This document shows, one piece after another, positions 1 through 10,334 of a stretch of DNA of 64,000 bases; within the stretch, counting starts at the first letter, position 1; the number at the start of each line of letters is the position of its first letter. The notes under the pieces are model-generated. The model was not told the DNA's origin and searched no databases. It saw only the letters and a program-made list of their open reading frames with translations. The DNA is from Corynebacterium glucuronolyticum DSM 44120. GTDB taxonomy: Bacteria > Actinomycetota > Actinomycetes > Mycobacteriales > Mycobacteriaceae. The translations under genes were made by a program, and so were the position numbers. Location of the stretch: NCBI RefSeq assembly GCF_030440595.1, contig NZ_CP047452.1:2802770-2866769 (forward strand). Reading direction: 5' to 3'.

Positions 1-985
1 GTCACTAAGACAAAATCCCGCTCAATCAACCAGTAGCTCTACCTCCGCAGCACTACCAACGACGCTGCACCTAAATGCATTTCGGGGAGAACCAGCTATC
101 ACGGAGTTTGATTGGCCTTTCACCCCTACCCACAACTCATCCCCGCAGTTTTCAACCTACGTGGGTTCGCGCCTCCACAAAGTCTTACCCTTGCTTCACA
201 CTGGCCATGGGTAGATCACCCCGCTTCGGGTCCAGAACATGCCACCAACACCCTACATTAGGATTCGGTTTCCCTCCAGCTACCTACAACAAATAGTTAA
301 CTTTAAAGCGACATGCCGCTGACTCGCAGGCTCATTCTTCAAAAGGCACGCCATCACCCCATTAAAAGAGGCTCTGACGGATTGTCAACACACGGTTTCA
401 GGAACTATTTCACTCCCCTCCCGGGGTACTTTTCACCATTCCCTCACGGTACTCATACACTATCGGTCACAAGCAAGTTATCAGACTTACCGGACGGTCC
501 CGGCAGATTCACAGCAGATTCCACGAGCCCACTGCTACTCGGGGACACCACGCACACCCAAGCACACACATTTCACGTACAGGACTCTCACCTACTCCGG
601 CAGGCGATTCCACACCACTTCCGCTACGCATGCGCTAAAGGCTGGTGGCAAAAAGGTTGACCACCAACGCAGACCCCACAACCCCACACACAACACCCCA
701 ACCAAGGCATCACGCTGCATGCAGTTTAGTCAAAAATTCGCTTTCGTTCGCCACTACTCACAAAATCACAATTGTTTTCTTACACACCAGGTACTAAGAT
801 GTTTCACTTCCCCGGCCACTCCCGCACAACTATGAATTCATCATACGGTAACCCCCATCACTGAGGGCTAGGTTTCCCCATTCGGACATCCTCGGATCAA
901 CGCTCATACGGCAACTCCCCGAGGCTTAACGCAGCCCACCACGTCCTTCATCAGCTTGCCATGCCCAGGCATCCACCGTGTGCCT
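1..985 (-). rRNA. 23S ribosomal RNA, 5' part (runs off the left edge)
   Basis: The reverse complement reads as the conserved start of bacterial 23S rRNA (GGTGGATGCCTGGGCATGG near 950-975) and continues through conserved 5' domain helices to the window edge. Only about the first 985 bases are inside the window; the rest, and any 5S gene, lie to the left. Short open frames here are artefacts. The exact 5' end is uncertain by a few bases. Confidence 0.95.
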
Positions 986-2903
<1,918 letters not shown>

Positions 2904-3483
2904 ATAAGTTGAACAAGCAAAAAACAGCTCAAATCCAAAAAAAATAAAAACGTTCCAAAAGAACAAAAGCGTAAAGAAAAAAGTAAACAAAAAAATGATG
3001 GCCTCAACGAGAAAACCACCACCACAATGTCAACAAAATTCTTGAAGCGCCACATCTAATACGCGCCCAAAAAACGGACGCCTACAGAGCCAGATGACAG
3101 CCCCCCAGCCACAAAACCAGAAAACCACACCCAACAAGCACCACAAAAACCTGTCAAACAAACAAAAAGTAGTACATCAACACACTATCGAGTTCTCACA
3201 CAACATGTTCCCACACTAAATGAACCCTTGAAAGGGCTACCATAGCGGGGGATTCGTTGGTTCGTGACCAACGAGGGATAACAATAGCACACCGAGGTAT
3301 TAACGCAAATCCGCAGGTCAGGAGAGGGTGACAGGGGAGGAAACCGAGAAACCGACCGTCGACAAGCCAAAAAATGGTGTGCCGACGGAAACTTTTTCCA
3401 GGCCACCCCCTTGAGTTATACCTTCCGAACCATTTTCAGGCATGCTTGAAGGGAACATTTAATAAAGGACGGATTTAGGAGCC
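2904..3483 (-). other. rrn leader and divergent intergenic region
   Basis: These 580 bases separate the 16S gene from the divergent NYN gene at 3484. The 16S-proximal part is A/C-rich on the plus strand, like the spacer. It contains the antitermination-type leader motif at 3181-3205 and an inverted repeat at 3255-3273 (CGTTGGT-5 nt-ACCAACG). The rRNA promoters are expected between about 3210 and 3400, but I could not pick convincing -35/-10 pairs by eye. Confidence 0.6.
3181..3205 (-). promoter_or_regulatory. rRNA leader antitermination/processing motif
   Basis: The minus strand reads TGAGAACTCGATAGTGTG. It resembles the conserved actinobacterial pre-rRNA leader element TGAGAACTCAACAGTGTG, which lies upstream of 16S and is linked with NusB/S10-type antitermination and pre-16S processing. 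The match is to remembered consensus, not to an alignment. Confidence 0.55.
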
Positions 3484-4830
3484 ATGCTTGAAAGAACAAT
3501 GGTGTTCGTGGACACCTCCTATTTACTTGCGAGTTTTTACAATTCGTGGGAGACAGGCGCCCGCGCACAATTAGAAATTGACCTCCCTGAGGTCGTAGCC
3601 CAACTGAAAGGAATGATCGAAGACCAATTAGGACAACCCATCCACCGGCAAATGTGGTACGACGGAATCCCCGACTCCGGACCACACCGCTACCACCGCG
3701 CACTACGCGCATGTAACGGCGTGCAACTACGGGTCGGACAACTCATCGAATGGGGAGAACGCCGCACACAAAAGGCCGTGGATACGAGACTCGTCGCCGA
3801 CCTCGTGCTCGCCGGCGTGCATCAGACCTGCTCAGACGCCGTACTCGTATCCGGCGACGCCGACATGATCCCCGGCGTCAACGAGGCAACGAACTCCGGC
3901 GTGCGGGTCCACCTCTACGGATTCGGCTGGGATTCCATGTCCTCGGCGCTGCGCCACGCATGCGACACGACGACCATCCTCGACCCGCGGGAAGACTTCG
4001 CCGACTGCATGCAGCTGCATGTGCTCGAGGGGCCGCTGCCGCCGGTCGTGCCGTCGGTGAAGCCCATCGGCGACGCGGAGCCCCTGGAGGTGGCCGAATC
4101 CACGCTTATCCCGCAGGAGGCCGCGGAGGCGGGCAAGCTGCCGGAGGCTTCTGTCGGCGGGAGTCCGGCGGGATCGCCGGACGATGGGTCGCCTGCAGAA
4201 TCGTGGCCGACGCGGCCCGGCGAACCGGCGGACAGGGACGATGCCGTCAGCTCGCTCTCCGACCCGCGGACGTCAATGTCGCAGGACAACGACAACTCCG
4301 ACGAGGCGATGGAACACGACATCGTCACCGGGGCGGAGGCGAAGAAGCCCACGCCGGCGGATGTCGCGGCGAAGGCGGGTGCTGCGGGCGCGGGCGGAGA
4401 CCCCGGTTCGGCTGCTGGCGCGGACGCGGACTCCGACTCGGATTCCGGCGCGGATGTGGACGCGGAATCCGGAGAGGAGAAGAAGCCGACCCCGAACCCC
4501 TCGATGATGGCACCGCGGCGCAAACTGCGCTCGCGGTACGTGCCGCTACCGAACGAGGTGTGGGCCTCCGCAGGCTTCCAAACCCCGTTTGACGTGGGAC
4601 AACAGTACGCCTCGTGGTGGTACGATCACGCGGCGACGGCCGATCAGCGCGACTCCGCGCACATGCTCTCCGGCGGCGGACTGCCCCCGGAGATCGACCG
4701 GCCACTCCTCCAATTCGCATGCGAGACGCTTCACGAATACACGCTGAGCGAAACGCAACGCGTCAACCTGCGCGACGGGTTCCACTCTGGAATCCGCGGC
4801 GTTCTAGTAAACATCAACAAACGGAAATAA
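3484..4830 (+). CDS. NYN-domain (LabA/DUF88-type) putative ribonuclease with acidic linker
   Basis: The 448-residue product has an N-terminal PIN-like NYN fold (about residues 5-170). Candidate metal-binding acidic motifs are FVDTSYL near the start, KAVDTRLVADL in the middle and VSGDADMIPGV at the end of the fold. Family members are metal-dependent RNases or RNA-binding proteins. Residues about 185-330 are a low-complexity stretch rich in D, E, A, S and P, probably disordered. Residues about 335-448 form a separate folded domain that I do not recognise. The ATG at 3484 has AGGAG only 2 nt upstream; an ATG at 3499 is the alternative. It is divergent from the rrn operon and ends in a strong terminator. 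The substrate is unknown. Confidence 0.85.
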   Translation: MLERTMVFVDTSYLLASFYNSWETGARAQLEIDLPEVVAQLKGMIEDQLGQPIHRQMWYDGIPDSGPHRYHRALRACNGVQLRVGQLIEWGERRTQKAVDTRLVADLVLAGVHQTCSDAVLVSGDADMIPGVNEATNSGVRVHLYGFGWDSMSSALRHACDTTTILDPREDFADCMQLHVLEGPLPPVVPSVKPIGDAEPLEVAESTLIPQEAAEAGKLPEASVGGSPAGSPDDGSPAESWPTRPGEPADRDDAVSSLSDPRTSMSQDNDNSDEAMEHDIVTGAEAKKPTPADVAAKAGAAGAGGDPGSAAGADADSDSDSGADVDAESGEEKKPTPNPSMMAPRRKLRSRYVPLPNEVWASAGFQTPFDVGQQYASWWYDHAATADQRDSAHMLSGGGLPPEIDRPLLQFACETLHEYTLSETQRVNLRDGFHSGIRGVLVNINKRK

Positions 4831-4853
4831 ATGTTCACGTGCGCTTCCGACGC

Positions 4854-4890
4854 ACAGGCCCCGTCCAACACGTTGGACGGGGCCTGTTTT
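4854..4890 (+). terminator. Rho-independent terminator after the NYN gene
   Basis: A 16-bp perfect stem (ACAGGCCCCGTCCAAC / GTTGGACGGGGCCTGT) with a 2-nt apical gap is followed by TTT. It lies 24 bases after the NYN stop, between convergent genes, and may also stop transcription of the pspA-like gene. Confidence 0.85.
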
Positions 4891-4918
4891 ATGTTGGGGG
4901 CCGGTTTTATGTCGGGGG

Positions 4919-5803
4919 TTATTTCTTCTCGGGGGCGTCCGCGGGCGTTGCTGCCGGCTTTTCTTCCGGCTTCTCCGCAGGCTTCTCGACGGGTTCTTCT
5001 GCCGGGGTTTCCTGCGGAGTCTCGGCGGGCTTCTCGGCGGGCTTCTCCGCGGGCTCGGAAGCGATCGCTTCCTGCTTGTTTTCCTCCTGCATCGCGGCGC
5101 GGATTTCGGCAAGGCGAGCGTTGGCCTTCATGTCCGTGCCCGAGGAGGTGATCTCCGACATTTGGGAGGTCACGGCGTTCTGGGTGAGCTCCTGGGCGCC
5201 GAGGGCGTCGGCGTAGCGGCGCTCGATCTTGTCGCGAACCTGATCAAGAGTGGGGACGGAGGGGTCGCGATCGATAGAGCCGATCTGATCGTTCGCGCGG
5301 GCGGCGGTCTCCTGCATCTTCACCTGGCGGGCCTGGCCACGAAGCTGATCAATGGAGCTCATCTGCTGGTGGTAATTGGCCTGCGACTTCTTCGCCTGCG
5401 CCGTCGCCTGATCGGCGGCGACCACGGCCTGCTCGTACATAACCTTCGTCTCATTGATCTGGTTCTCCACAGCAACCAACTGGGAGGCGCAGATCTCCGC
5501 CGAACTGGTGTACTTGGCAGCGCGCTCCGCGTTGCCCTCGGCCTGGGCCTGATCGGCGACCTGGAGGGCAGTCTTTGTCTTCTCCTGCAGATACTGCTGA
5601 TCCTTGAGGAGGCGATTCAGCTTCAGCTCCAGGGCTTTCTTATCGCCGACGATCTTCGCGGCCTGCTCCTGGATCTCCGCCGCCTGTTTCTTCGTCTCCT
5701 CGGCAGCCTGGTTGATCTGAACCTCCGGATCGGCGTTATCCTCGATCTTCTTATCTAATGACGAGGTGAGGTACTTCCACCCCTTCTTGAACGGGTTAGC
5801 CAT
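4919..5803 (-). CDS. PspA/IM30 family membrane-stress protein
   Basis: The 294-residue product starts MANPFKKGWKYLTSSLDKKIE. It continues as a nearly uninterrupted coiled coil to about residue 225, rich in A, Q, E and K, as in PspA/Vipp1 proteins that polymerise on damaged inner membrane. The first 25 residues could form the amphipathic membrane helix. The C-terminal 60 residues are a PAEKPAE-like E/K/P/A repeat tail not typical of E. coli PspA but common in corynebacterial members. A good RBS (AAGGAG, 9 nt) supports the start. It is convergent with the NYN gene and separated from the upstream thioredoxin by a terminator. Confidence 0.85.
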   Translation of the reverse strand: MANPFKKGWKYLTSSLDKKIEDNADPEVQINQAAEETKKQAAEIQEQAAKIVGDKKALELKLNRLLKDQQYLQEKTKTALQVADQAQAEGNAERAAKYTSSAEICASQLVAVENQINETKVMYEQAVVAADQATAQAKKSQANYHQQMSSIDQLRGQARQVKMQETAARANDQIGSIDRDPSVPTLDQVRDKIERRYADALGAQELTQNAVTSQMSEITSSGTDMKANARLAEIRAAMQEENKQEAIASEPAEKPAEKPAETPQETPAEEPVEKPAEKPEEKPAATPADAPEKK

Positions 5804-5915
5804 GATCCACGAGCTCCTTATCTAATCTCACTCGGCCAACGAGGACATCACAACTGGCCTTTTAGTGAACATTCTATGCTGTTTGCGCCTCCCGCGCGCG
5901 CAATAGCAAGAGAAA

Positions 5916-5941
5916 CCCCCGCCGCACGCGTGCGGCGGGGG
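5916..5941 (-). terminator. Terminator after the thioredoxin gene
   Basis: A 26-bp perfect palindrome (CCCCCGCCGCACG / CGTGCGGCGGGGG) lies just after the thioredoxin stop. On the minus strand it is followed by a T-rich run (TTTCTCTT). It separates the dnaB-thioredoxin unit from the pspA-like gene. Confidence 0.8.
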
Positions 5942-5956
5942 ATAGGCAGGCGTTTT

Positions 5957-6325
5957 CTAGTTGTTTTCCTGCTGGGCTGCGACCTGGCGACGGACGTCGT
6001 CCATGTCGAGGCCCTTAACCTGCTGGATAAGGTTCTCAAGAGCCGGTGCAGGGAGGGCGCCGGCCTCGCGGTACACGAGGATCTGATCGCGGAAGATCAT
6101 GAGGGTGGGGATGGACTGAATCTGCAGAGCAGCAGCCAGACCCTGGTTAGCCTCGGTGTCTAGCTTGCCGAAGACAGCGTCCGGGTGATCCTCGGAAGCC
6201 TTCTCAAATGTGGGGCCGAAGGCGCGGCAGGGGCCGCACCAGCTGGCCCAGCAATCGACAAGCACAATGCCATCCTTCTGGATGGTTTCCTGAAAGTTCT
6301 GTTCGTTAACCTCGATTGTTGCCAT
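5957..6325 (-). CDS. Thioredoxin
   Basis: This is a 122-residue thioredoxin fold with the WCGPC redox motif (Cys30 and Cys33), preceded by VLVDCWA. The cis-proline region IPTLMIF is near residue 75. It should be a cytoplasmic disulfide reductase. It differs from the second thioredoxin at 54650, which sits next to thioredoxin reductase: an extra cysteine precedes the motif here and the tail is longer (QQVKGLDMDDVRRQ). RBS AAGGAG lies 9 nt upstream. It follows dnaB by 83 bases on the same strand and probably shares its transcript. Confidence 0.92.
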   Translation of the reverse strand: MATIEVNEQNFQETIQKDGIVLVDCWASWCGPCRAFGPTFEKASEDHPDAVFGKLDTEANQGLAAALQIQSIPTLMIFRDQILVYREAGALPAPALENLIQQVKGLDMDDVRRQVAAQQENN

Positions 6326-6408
6326 ATTACGTAACTCCTTAAACAGGTTTTCAGCTTTCGTACCACTGCAACGATACAGAACGAGGATTCATTCCAACCA
6401 CTCGGCAA

Positions 6409-7872
6409 CTAGGCCGGTGGCTCCTCCGGCGGCGGAACGGCATCGCGCATACCCGGCCGGGCGAGATCACGGAAGCGCGAGTAATGCAGCTGGTGGGCGA
6501 CGGAGATGGTGTCCAGCGGGCCGCCGCGGTGCTTGGCCAGGATGATATCGGCCTCGCCGGCGCGCTCATTATCCTGCTCGCCGGCGGCGGAATCCGGGCG
6601 GTAGAGGAGCATGACGATGTCGGCGTCCTGCTCCAGCGAACCGGACTCACGCAGATCCGCAAGCTGCGGGCGCTTATCCGTACGGCTTTCCGGGCCACGG
6701 TTCAACTGGGAGATCGCGATGACAGGAACATCGAGCTCCTTGGCCAACAGCTTCAACTGGCGGGAGAATTCTGAGACCTCCTGCTGGCGGGACTCCACGC
6801 GCTTGTTGGAGCTCATAAGCTGGAGGTAGTCGACGACGACGAGGTCGAGGCCGACGTTGGTGGCGATCTGACGCGCCTTGGAGCGGATCTCCATCATCGT
6901 GAGGTTGGAAGAATCGTCAATATAGAGCTTGGCGTTTTCGATGCGTCCCATCGTGTTGGCGAGCTTATTCCACTGCGTATCCTCCATTTTGCCGGAGCGC
7001 ATGTCCGTCAGCTTGATGTCCGCCTCCGCGGAGAGGATCCTCATGACGATCTCGTTTTTGGACATCTCCAGGGAGAAGATGACGGAGGTCTGATCGTGGG
7101 CGATGCTCGCGGAGCGGACGAAGTCGAGGGCGAGGGTGGACTTACCGACGCCCGGGCGGGCGGCGATGATGATCATCTGGCCGCCGTGGAGACCGTTGGT
7201 GACCGCATCGAGATCCACAAAACCTGTGGGCACGCCAGCGGCGAGACCACCGTGAGCGGCGATCTCATCGAGTTCCTCCATGGTGGGCCCGAGGAGATCC
7301 GCAAGGATCTGGTAATCCTCCTGCGCACCCTCGCGCTGCACCTCGAAGACGGCCTGCTGGGCGAGGTCGACGGCCTGATCCGCGTCGATGCCGGACTCCG
7401 ACTGGTGGCCCAACTGAACGACGCGGGTGCCGGCGGCGACGAGCTGGCGGAAGGTGGCCTTCTCGGCGACGATATTGGCGTAGTAGCGGGCATTGGCGGC
7501 GGTGGGCACCGAATGCACGAGGGTGTGCAGGTACGGGGCACCACCGGCGCGCTCGAGGTTGTTATCGCGCTCCAAGCGGGAGGCGAGGATGAGGGAATCG
7601 ATCTCCTGGTTCTCACTGAACAGGTCAATGATGGTGGAGTAGATGATGCGGTGCATCGGGCGGTAGAAATCATCCGGCTTGAGGACCTCCAACACGTCCG
7701 TGAGGACGTAGGGGGAGGACAGGATGGCGCCGAGGACGCCCTGCTCCGCCTCGATATCGTGCGGGGGGAGGCGGCCCGCCTCAAAGGCAGGCGCCGGCAT
7801 ATCCTCAGCGGCAGGCGGCTCGCTGGGAAGGTAGGCATCATCAAAGCTGGGGTTGGTCACCGCATCACACAT
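6409..7872 (-). CDS. dnaB: Replicative DNA helicase DnaB
   Basis: The 487-residue protein is the hexameric 5'-3' helicase that unwinds DNA at the fork. The N-terminal domain (about 38-140, PPHDIEAEQGVLGAIL) binds primase and loader. The RecA-like domain begins about residue 213 with Walker A RPGVGKST (about 239-246), Walker B VVVDYLQLM, and the downstream SQLNRGPESR and DLRESGSLEQDAD motifs. No intein interrupts it. The ATG at 7872 directly abuts AAGG; an in-frame GTG at 7860 (VTNPSFDD) has better spacing and may be the true start. The upstream gap carries four perfect DnaA boxes, suggesting DnaA-linked control. Confidence 0.97.
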   Translation of the reverse strand: MCDAVTNPSFDDAYLPSEPPAAEDMPAPAFEAGRLPPHDIEAEQGVLGAILSSPYVLTDVLEVLKPDDFYRPMHRIIYSTIIDLFSENQEIDSLILASRLERDNNLERAGGAPYLHTLVHSVPTAANARYYANIVAEKATFRQLVAAGTRVVQLGHQSESGIDADQAVDLAQQAVFEVQREGAQEDYQILADLLGPTMEELDEIAAHGGLAAGVPTGFVDLDAVTNGLHGGQMIIIAARPGVGKSTLALDFVRSASIAHDQTSVIFSLEMSKNEIVMRILSAEADIKLTDMRSGKMEDTQWNKLANTMGRIENAKLYIDDSSNLTMMEIRSKARQIATNVGLDLVVVDYLQLMSSNKRVESRQQEVSEFSRQLKLLAKELDVPVIAISQLNRGPESRTDKRPQLADLRESGSLEQDADIVMLLYRPDSAAGEQDNERAGEADIILAKHRGGPLDTISVAHQLHYSRFRDLARPGMRDAVPPPEEPPA

Positions 7873-7985
7873 CCTTACTCGGTCAGGATTACACCATAGC
7901 GCGAACCACCCACCCGTACGAAAAGGTTTAGAACAGGCGTTCGGACGGGTGTGCGAAGAGGGTGCTGACCGCTAAGAATGGGGAG

Positions 7986-8273
7986 TTATCCACAACTATT
8001 CCACAGGGATTTCCACAGGGTTATCCACAGGGTCTGGGGATAACTTTTTGACGTGATTATCGTCACCAAACTGAAATACTTCCGTTACCAGCACCTTTTC
8101 TAAACGTGACACAGGTCATTCGAACATGGGCAAACATGCAGGTCAACGAGTTGTCGCGCGGGCGAGACAAAATCGCCGGAAACAACGGAAAGGTTACAAA
8201 GCCGTGAACTGCGGGGACGCGGTGCGCAGGGGGCAGGAAAAAGTTATCCACAGATTGCCCGGAGTTATCCACA
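7986..8273 (+). promoter_or_regulatory. Cluster of four perfect DnaA boxes upstream of dnaB
   Basis: Exact TTATCCACA occurs at 7986-7994, 8021-8029, 8244-8252 and 8265-8273, all on the plus strand. Weaker variants lie between 8000 and 8042 (TTCCACAG, and TGGGGATAA as a reverse-strand near match). The cluster fills the roughly 500-base gap between the rplI terminator and dnaB, which otherwise holds no gene. It could regulate dnaB or titrate DnaA. Confidence 0.8.
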
Positions 8274-8294
8274 GGGGGTAAAACGGGACAAAAA

Positions 8295-8323
8295 TGGCGG
8301 TTACCCGTGCAGGGCAACCGCCA
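8295..8323 (-). terminator. Terminator after rplI
   Basis: On the minus strand a stem TGGCGGTTGCCC / GGGTAACCGCCA (one internal mismatch, 5-nt loop) is followed by TTTTTG. It ends the rpsF-ssb-rplI transcript about 58 bases after the rplI stop and isolates dnaB as a separate unit. Confidence 0.75.
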
Positions 8324-8380
8324 CTTTTGTTGCTGTTGTCATGTGGCCCCGTAGGGCCGCCGTTTCACACGCTTAAAAAT

Positions 8381-8839
8381 TTAAGCGGAAACGACCTCAA
8401 AGTTCACGCGTGCAGAGACATCATCATGCAGGTTGACCAGAACGTTGTACTTCCCGGTACCCGTGACAAGTCCCTTCGGAACCTCAATAGCGCGCTTTTC
8501 CAGAAGCGGACCGCCGACAGCCTTGACAGCCTTGGCGATGTCATCGGCCTTCACGGAGCCGAAGAGCTTGCCGCTCTCAGAAGTGCGAACGCTAATGGTT
8601 ACACCCTTGAGCTCCTGCAGCTGCTGCTTGAGCTCGATGGCGTGCTCACGGTCGCTAATAGCGCGAGCCTCGCGAGCCTTCTTAATTTCCTCGATCTGCT
8701 TCTCAGCACCCGGGGTTGCCACGATGGCAAGCCCGCGCGGAAGCAGGTAGTTACGTCCGTAGCCGGGCTTAACCTCGACGATGTCGCCTGCGACACCGAG
8801 GTTATCTACCGCAGCGTTGAGGATCAGTTTCATGATCAC
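8381..8839 (-). CDS. rplI: 50S ribosomal protein L9
   Basis: The 152-residue product matches L9 over its whole length. The N-terminal 23S-binding domain includes the signature GYGRNYLLPRGLA, followed by the long connecting helix and the C-terminal domain. Two starts are possible: ATG 8839 (5 nt from GAGGAG) or ATG 8833 (MKLIL, the usual family start, 11 nt away). It is third in rpsF-ssb-rplI. rpsR, often found between ssb and rplI, is not here. Confidence 0.97.
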   Translation of the reverse strand: MIMKLILNAAVDNLGVAGDIVEVKPGYGRNYLLPRGLAIVATPGAEKQIEEIKKAREARAISDREHAIELKQQLQELKGVTISVRTSESGKLFGSVKADDIAKAVKAVGGPLLEKRAIEVPKGLVTGTGKYNVLVNLHDDVSARVNFEVVSA

Positions 8840-8878
8840 TCCTCAAAGTAAGTAGGTAAAAATTTGGCTTTCAATGTA

Positions 8879-9448
8879 TTAAAACGGCGGTTCGCCATTG
8901 GCGTCGCCACCGAAACCACCGGCAGGGCTCGAACTATTCCACGGATCAGACTGCTGCGACTGCTGCTGCTGAGGGGCGCCGAAGCCACCCTGGTTCTGCT
9001 GCTGCTGGCCGCCGCCGAAGCCGCCGTAGTTGTTGTTGCCGTTCGCGTTGCCACCACCACGGTTGAAGTTTCCGCCACCGGAACGTTCGTTGCGGGTGAC
9101 CTGGGCGGTAGCGTAGCGCAGGCTCGGACCAACCTCATCGACCTCAATCTCGAAGATCGTGCGGTTTTCCCCCTCGCGGGTCTGGTACGAGCGCTGGCGG
9201 AGCCGGCCGTTGACGATGACGCGCATGCCCTTGGACAGGGAATTGGCGACATTCTCGGCAGCCTCACGCCAGATGTTGCAGGTAAGGAACAGGGCCTCTT
9301 GGTCTTCCCACTGGTTGGTCTGGCGATTAAACGTGCGGGGAGTGGAGGCGATGCGGAAATTCGCAACCGCCGCGCCCGACGGAATGTAGCGCAGCTCAGG
9401 ATCAGCAACGAGGTTGCCGACAACAGTGATGGGAGTTTCTCCGGCCAT
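8879..9448 (-). CDS. ssb: Single-stranded DNA-binding protein
   Basis: The 189-residue protein has an N-terminal OB fold (about 1-112; [46 protein letters not shown]) that binds ssDNA as a tetramer. A disordered G/N/Q-rich linker follows (about 125-180). The tail ends in GEPPF, a variant of the acidic tip that recruits replication and repair proteins; it has fewer acidic residues immediately before the PPF end than the usual DDEPPF. It sits between rpsF and rplI as in other corynebacteria. Confidence 0.97.
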   Translation of the reverse strand: MAGETPITVVGNLVADPELRYIPSGAAVANFRIASTPRTFNRQTNQWEDQEALFLTCNIWREAAENVANSLSKGMRVIVNGRLRQRSYQTREGENRTIFEIEVDEVGPSLRYATAQVTRNERSGGGNFNRGGGNANGNNNYGGFGGGQQQQNQGGFGAPQQQQSQQSDPWNSSSPAGGFGGDANGEPPF

Positions 9449-9521
9449 AATTTCTTACCTTTCGCGATGCAGGTGGACGTATTGGTTCCATCCTAGAATG
9501 GATGAACCACACGCGCAGGGT

Positions 9522-9809
9522 TTAGCGGTCGCCCCGCAGAACCTTCGTGCGCAGCACCATTTCACTGATGCCGAGCAGACGGTCGAGCTCAAGAACGGTA
9601 TCCGACTCGCAGGTCAGATCGAGGACAACGTAGATGCCCTCTTCCTTCTTGTTAATGGGGTATGCCAAACGGCGCTTCGGCCAAACGTCAACCTTGTCTA
9701 CGGAGCCGCCTTCCTTGCGGACTACCTCAAGGTACTTGTCTAGGGACGGGGCGACAGTGCGCTCGTCCTGGGAAGGGTCAAGAATGACCATTACTTCGTA
9801 GTGACGCAC
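9522..9809 (-). CDS. rpsF: 30S ribosomal protein S6
   Basis: The 95-residue product fits S6 ([12 protein letters not shown] at the start, then [21 protein letters not shown]). It binds 16S rRNA in the central domain, normally with S18. It opens the rpsF-ssb-rplI operon. An A/G-rich Shine-Dalgarno region precedes the ATG. No rpsR partner is encoded in this window. Confidence 0.97.
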   Translation of the reverse strand: MRHYEVMVILDPSQDERTVAPSLDKYLEVVRKEGGSVDKVDVWPKRRLAYPINKKEEGIYVVLDLTCESDTVLELDRLLGISEMVLRTKVLRGDR

Positions 9810-9926
9810 GGGACCTCATCACCTCCTATGGTCTAGTAGTTACAGTTTCGGCCACGCACTATCTTGTTGCGCGTGGCAGGAGGGTCGTTGCGTCAGCAAC
9901 CACCCCAGGGTACACCACAGGGGTTC

Positions 9927-10145
9927 CTACTGCAAAGGCGTGCCACTCATGAATGTGGAGGCCACCGTGAAACTGAAGGGGAGGACTAGGACGAAGATGA
10001 TGGCGACGGCGAGGCCGATGCGGAATCGCTTTTTGTTTTTGGTCACCATGAAGGAGTAATAGGCTACGCCGAGGCCGACGAAGCCGATCGCCACGCAGAC
10101 GATGCCCATGAGGGCCACCTGCTCGATAGTAAACGGGCCGTACAT
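9927..10145 (-). CDS. Small two-TM membrane protein
   Basis: A 72-residue protein starting MYGPFTIEQVALMG, with two predicted membrane spans (about 8-30 and 42-64) joined by the basic loop VTKNKKRFR. Its ATG overlaps the TGA of the upstream small membrane gene by one base, so translation is probably coupled. The longer frame starting at 10322 has a non-membrane, R/H/P-rich front part that is a frame shadow, so I chose this start. It lies downstream of a GT87 glycosyltransferase and ponA. No family recognised. Confidence 0.65.
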   Translation of the reverse strand: MYGPFTIEQVALMGIVCVAIGFVGLGVAYYSFMVTKNKKRFRIGLAVAIIFVLVLPFSFTVASTFMSGTPLQ

Positions 10146-10330
10146 CAGATATACGCCGCCTGCCAGATCGCCACGTACAGGGGAAGGACCGTCACCAGGA
10201 GGAAGGCCAGCAGCATGAGGACGAGGATGAGCTTTTTGGACTTGCCGTAGAAGAACAGCGCGAAGGAGATGGTGAAGAGCAGAAATCCGAGCGCCACCGA
10301 GACGATGGTGAGGATGACCCACATGGACAA
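10145..10330 (-). CDS. Small two-TM membrane protein
   Basis: A 59-61 residue product made almost entirely of two hydrophobic helices separated by YGKSKKLIL. The frame opens with a TTG at 10330; the in-frame ATG at 10324 (MWVILTIVSVALG) is an equally good start. It lies 4 bases after the glycosyltransferase stop and overlaps the next small gene, so these probably form one unit with ponA. I do not recognise the family; an accessory role at the membrane is only a guess from context. Confidence 0.6.
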   Translation of the reverse strand: MSMWVILTIVSVALGFLLFTISFALFFYGKSKKLILVLMLLAFLLVTVLPLYVAIWQAAYI

Positions 10331-10334
10331 TGGA

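Noticed and set aside
4919..5112. Arg/Ser/Pro-rich frames around the pspA-like tail
   Set aside because: Shadows of the E/K/P/A repeat tail of the PspA-like protein.
6409..7872. Intein in DnaB, as in some mycobacteria
   Set aside because: The protein is 487 residues with uninterrupted helicase motifs.
7096..7899. 267-codon plus-strand frame opposite dnaB
   Set aside because: Composition is typical of an antisense shadow; dnaB on the other strand is unmistakable.
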